Origin: Schizochytrium sp. TIO01 | Taxonomy: Eukaryota > Sar > Bigyra > Thraustochytrida > Thraustochytriidae | Length of the DNA: 64,000 nucleotides | Assembly: GCA_004764695.1 (NCBI GenBank) | Contig: SMSO01000035.1 | Location: 4,035,040 to 4,099,039, forward strand | Reading direction: 5' to 3' | Shown here: piece by piece, positions 62,398 to 64,000 of the stretch | Position numbering within the stretch: the stretch's first letter is position 1 | Layout: each line of letters begins with the position of its first letter | Translations under genes and position numbers: made by a program | Notes under the pieces: generated by a model | What the model was told of the DNA's origin: nothing | Databases searched by the model: none | Seen by the model: the letters and a program-made list of their open reading frames with translations, nothing else

Positions 62398-64000
62398 ATT
62401 TGTTTCCTGCACTTGTCACCTTCAAAAACAAAACAAAACAGATTTTGACGATAACACCATGTTATCAACAAAAACAATCGACTTATTGAGGAGCTCTATG
62501 CTTTCGTTTTGTTCTTGTTGATAAATATTGTTTCTCGTTAAAACTCCGCCACCCGAGAGAGCATAGCTGAAGAAAACACTTCAGACCTAAGCACACGCTA
62601 CACAACCCCTTACGTACAGCAATAGAGCAACGACCAATACTCTACTTTCTACAAACATACATCCTACTATTCACGATGAAGAAGGAGATTTATTCCGTGC
62701 ATTCGATTGGTCTTTTTCTCCCAACCTGATCTATCTTTTCACATTTTACGTACTCGCTAAAATCAATTTTAGAGACACATACTACTACTACTGCTACTAT
62801 TATTATCACCACTGGTATATAAGTATACTTTGGGGTATTAAGTTGTCGTTGTTGCTACCAAAGCTAATGCTTTGAGTTTGTTTTGGAGTTTTCTAGGACA
62901 GATCATGATGTTTGTCTGTTTATATGCACTTTCTGTGTGGTATAACCCCCCCCAGATGCCCTAGTATGCAGGTCGTGTTACTCATCCTCATGATCACATT
63001 GCCGCTCTTTTGTAAGCTATCACCGCAGTTGTTATGACCATTTCTATTTTGTATTTTACTGGTTTTAACCCGAGCAACAGAACTAAACCTCGGTTCAGCC
63101 TAGTGCAGCATCACTCTAATGTCGATTGAATGGGTCAAATTGATTGTCATAATTCAGGTTCTTCAATAACTGTTTAACTCATTTGATCAGTCAGAGCAAG
63201 CCTGATAAATTTGACCATCGAATTATTAGATCGCTTGCCAAGTAATCTATCTTTAGAAACCTTAGTTTAATTTTGACCTCGTCCACGAAATGGTATTTTG
63301 TAAATTATATGGAACCCCTTCGTCATATTCATTCAACCGTCTCCATAAATCTTTGCCTTGATAACGCCAATCCTCTCCAAGACGATATGTACCCGCTGTC
63401 AAATTTCCAAACACTCTCGCAAGATGATTGGTCTTACAGGAGTGCATCCGTCACTCCGTATGATGTGTAATTTTTACAGACAAACAAAACTCAGCAGCAC
63501 GCACAAACACTTTGAACCGAGCTGCTTGAACCAAGCTGGTGTACAAATACTTCGCCCCAGCTGCTAGGTTTACATGGCCTACAGCTGATGCCCAGGTTCG
63601 CACGGGTTGGCATCTATGCCATCGCCCCTTCTCAAACCATTTGCCCCTGAATCTCACAGTAGTGTTAATAACATTTTTACACCACCCATTTTCATATCAA
63701 ATACATGGCAGGGGAAAAAAGCGCGGGGAACTTGGAAAGAGAAAAGCCAAGAGTGAAGAACGAAGAGTTGACCAGGACTAAGAAAGATCTCATCCCTTCG
63801 CAGAGCTCTGCGCCAGATCCTGCACCTCCGCTGTTTCCCAAGTCTGCCCAGCACAAGGGAAGCGGGTATGCGCATCCAGTCCCAAACAGCGACAGGTTTG
63901 GAGAATGCTGTTTGTTTGCGGTAAAGCCTAAACCAGAATCGTAGCACGCTCTCTGCCCCTACTAGTAGCTAGTTGCTCCTACCAGTAGGCCTGCCTAGGC
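62398..64000. other. Right-edge spacer without a firm gene
   Basis: AT-rich 3' region of importin-5 with short ACT/ATT repeats near 62780-62810. A minus-strand ORF from ATG 63447 to 63262 (61 codons, RVFGNLTAGTYRLGEDW, then WTRSKLN) and open minus frames at 63451-63947 look mildly protein-like, but I find no family. They may be pieces of another relic. Confidence 0.4.

Noticed and set aside
1-64000. tRNA, rRNA, CRISPR or transposase genes
   Set aside because: No cloverleaf with a proper T-loop, no rRNA-like stretch, no spaced direct repeats, and no reverse transcriptase or transposase motif was noticed by eye. A tRNAscan or profile search would be decisive and was not possible.

Overview
The window is nuclear DNA of a single-celled eukaryote. 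Its genes encode eukaryote-only machines: APC/C scaffold, 20S and 19S proteasome subunits, an importin-beta receptor, SPAG1, an LC8-type dynein light chain and WDR17. Most coding regions are single uninterrupted frames, but PSMA6 is split by two ordinary GT-AG introns. Spacers of 0.3 to 4 kb are AT-rich and full of microsatellites. Compact, intron-poor genes plus dynein-assembly genes (SPAG1, LC8 type) suggest a protist with a flagellate stage, for example a thraustochytrid or related stramenopile. That placement is inference from gene content, not a measured phylogeny.

Layout. 1-5381 (-): APC1, cut by the left edge. 7152-7484 (-): LC8/DNAL4-type light chain. 8298-12567 (+): WDR17, broken by one base. 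13026-14730 (+): membrane-anchored iduronate-2-sulfatase-like enzyme, broken by one base. 15134-16735 (-): TMEM135-like protein. 17.4-22 kb is a disturbed zone: a 15-bp tandem repeat, a decayed ASH2 SPRY copy, two compact AT-rich ORFs of unknown origin, and a relic with in-frame stops. 22046-23457 (+): PSMA6 in three exons. 24129-26544 (+): FAD aromatic hydroxylase, broken by one base. 28.1-33.5 kb (+): three tandem paralogues with a six-cysteine ectodomain and seven membrane segments. 33.7-35.2 kb: a divergent pair of small genes (coiled coil and unknown), each broken by one base. 36375-38648 (+): large unknown protein with degenerate ankyrin-like helices. 39268-42129 (-): PSMD1/RPN2. 43465-45447 (+): BAR-polyQ-IQ-WW protein, ending 8 bp from a convergent seven-TM gene (45456-46583, -). 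47165-49318 (-): enoyl-CoA hydratase/3-hydroxyacyl-CoA dehydrogenase. 51729-54728 (+): SPAG1. 54.7-58.7 kb: mostly gene-free, with one relic. 58720-62397 (+): importin-5. The remainder to 64000 holds nothing firmly supported.

Themes. Three genes serve ubiquitin-dependent proteolysis (APC1, PSMA6, PSMD1). APC1 and PSMD1 share the PC-repeat fold, although they are far apart. SPAG1 and the light chain point to axonemal dynein. The sulfatase, flavin hydroxylase, TMEM135 and beta-oxidation enzyme cover lysosomal, mitochondrial or peroxisomal catabolism. There are no operons. Highly expressed housekeeping genes (importin-5, PSMA6) avoid TTA, CTA and TCA codons, unlike the receptor-like and unknown genes.

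Five otherwise good genes each carry exactly one single-base frame break, mostly at short base runs. This argues for sequence error first and gene decay second. The strongest candidates for something undescribed are the six-Cys/seven-TM tandem family, the compact AT-rich ORF pair at 18.9-19.8 kb, and two relics whose in-frame stops are all TAA or TAG at positions compatible with glutamine. Start codons were re-chosen as the first in-frame ATG wherever the longest open frame began at GTG or TTG.
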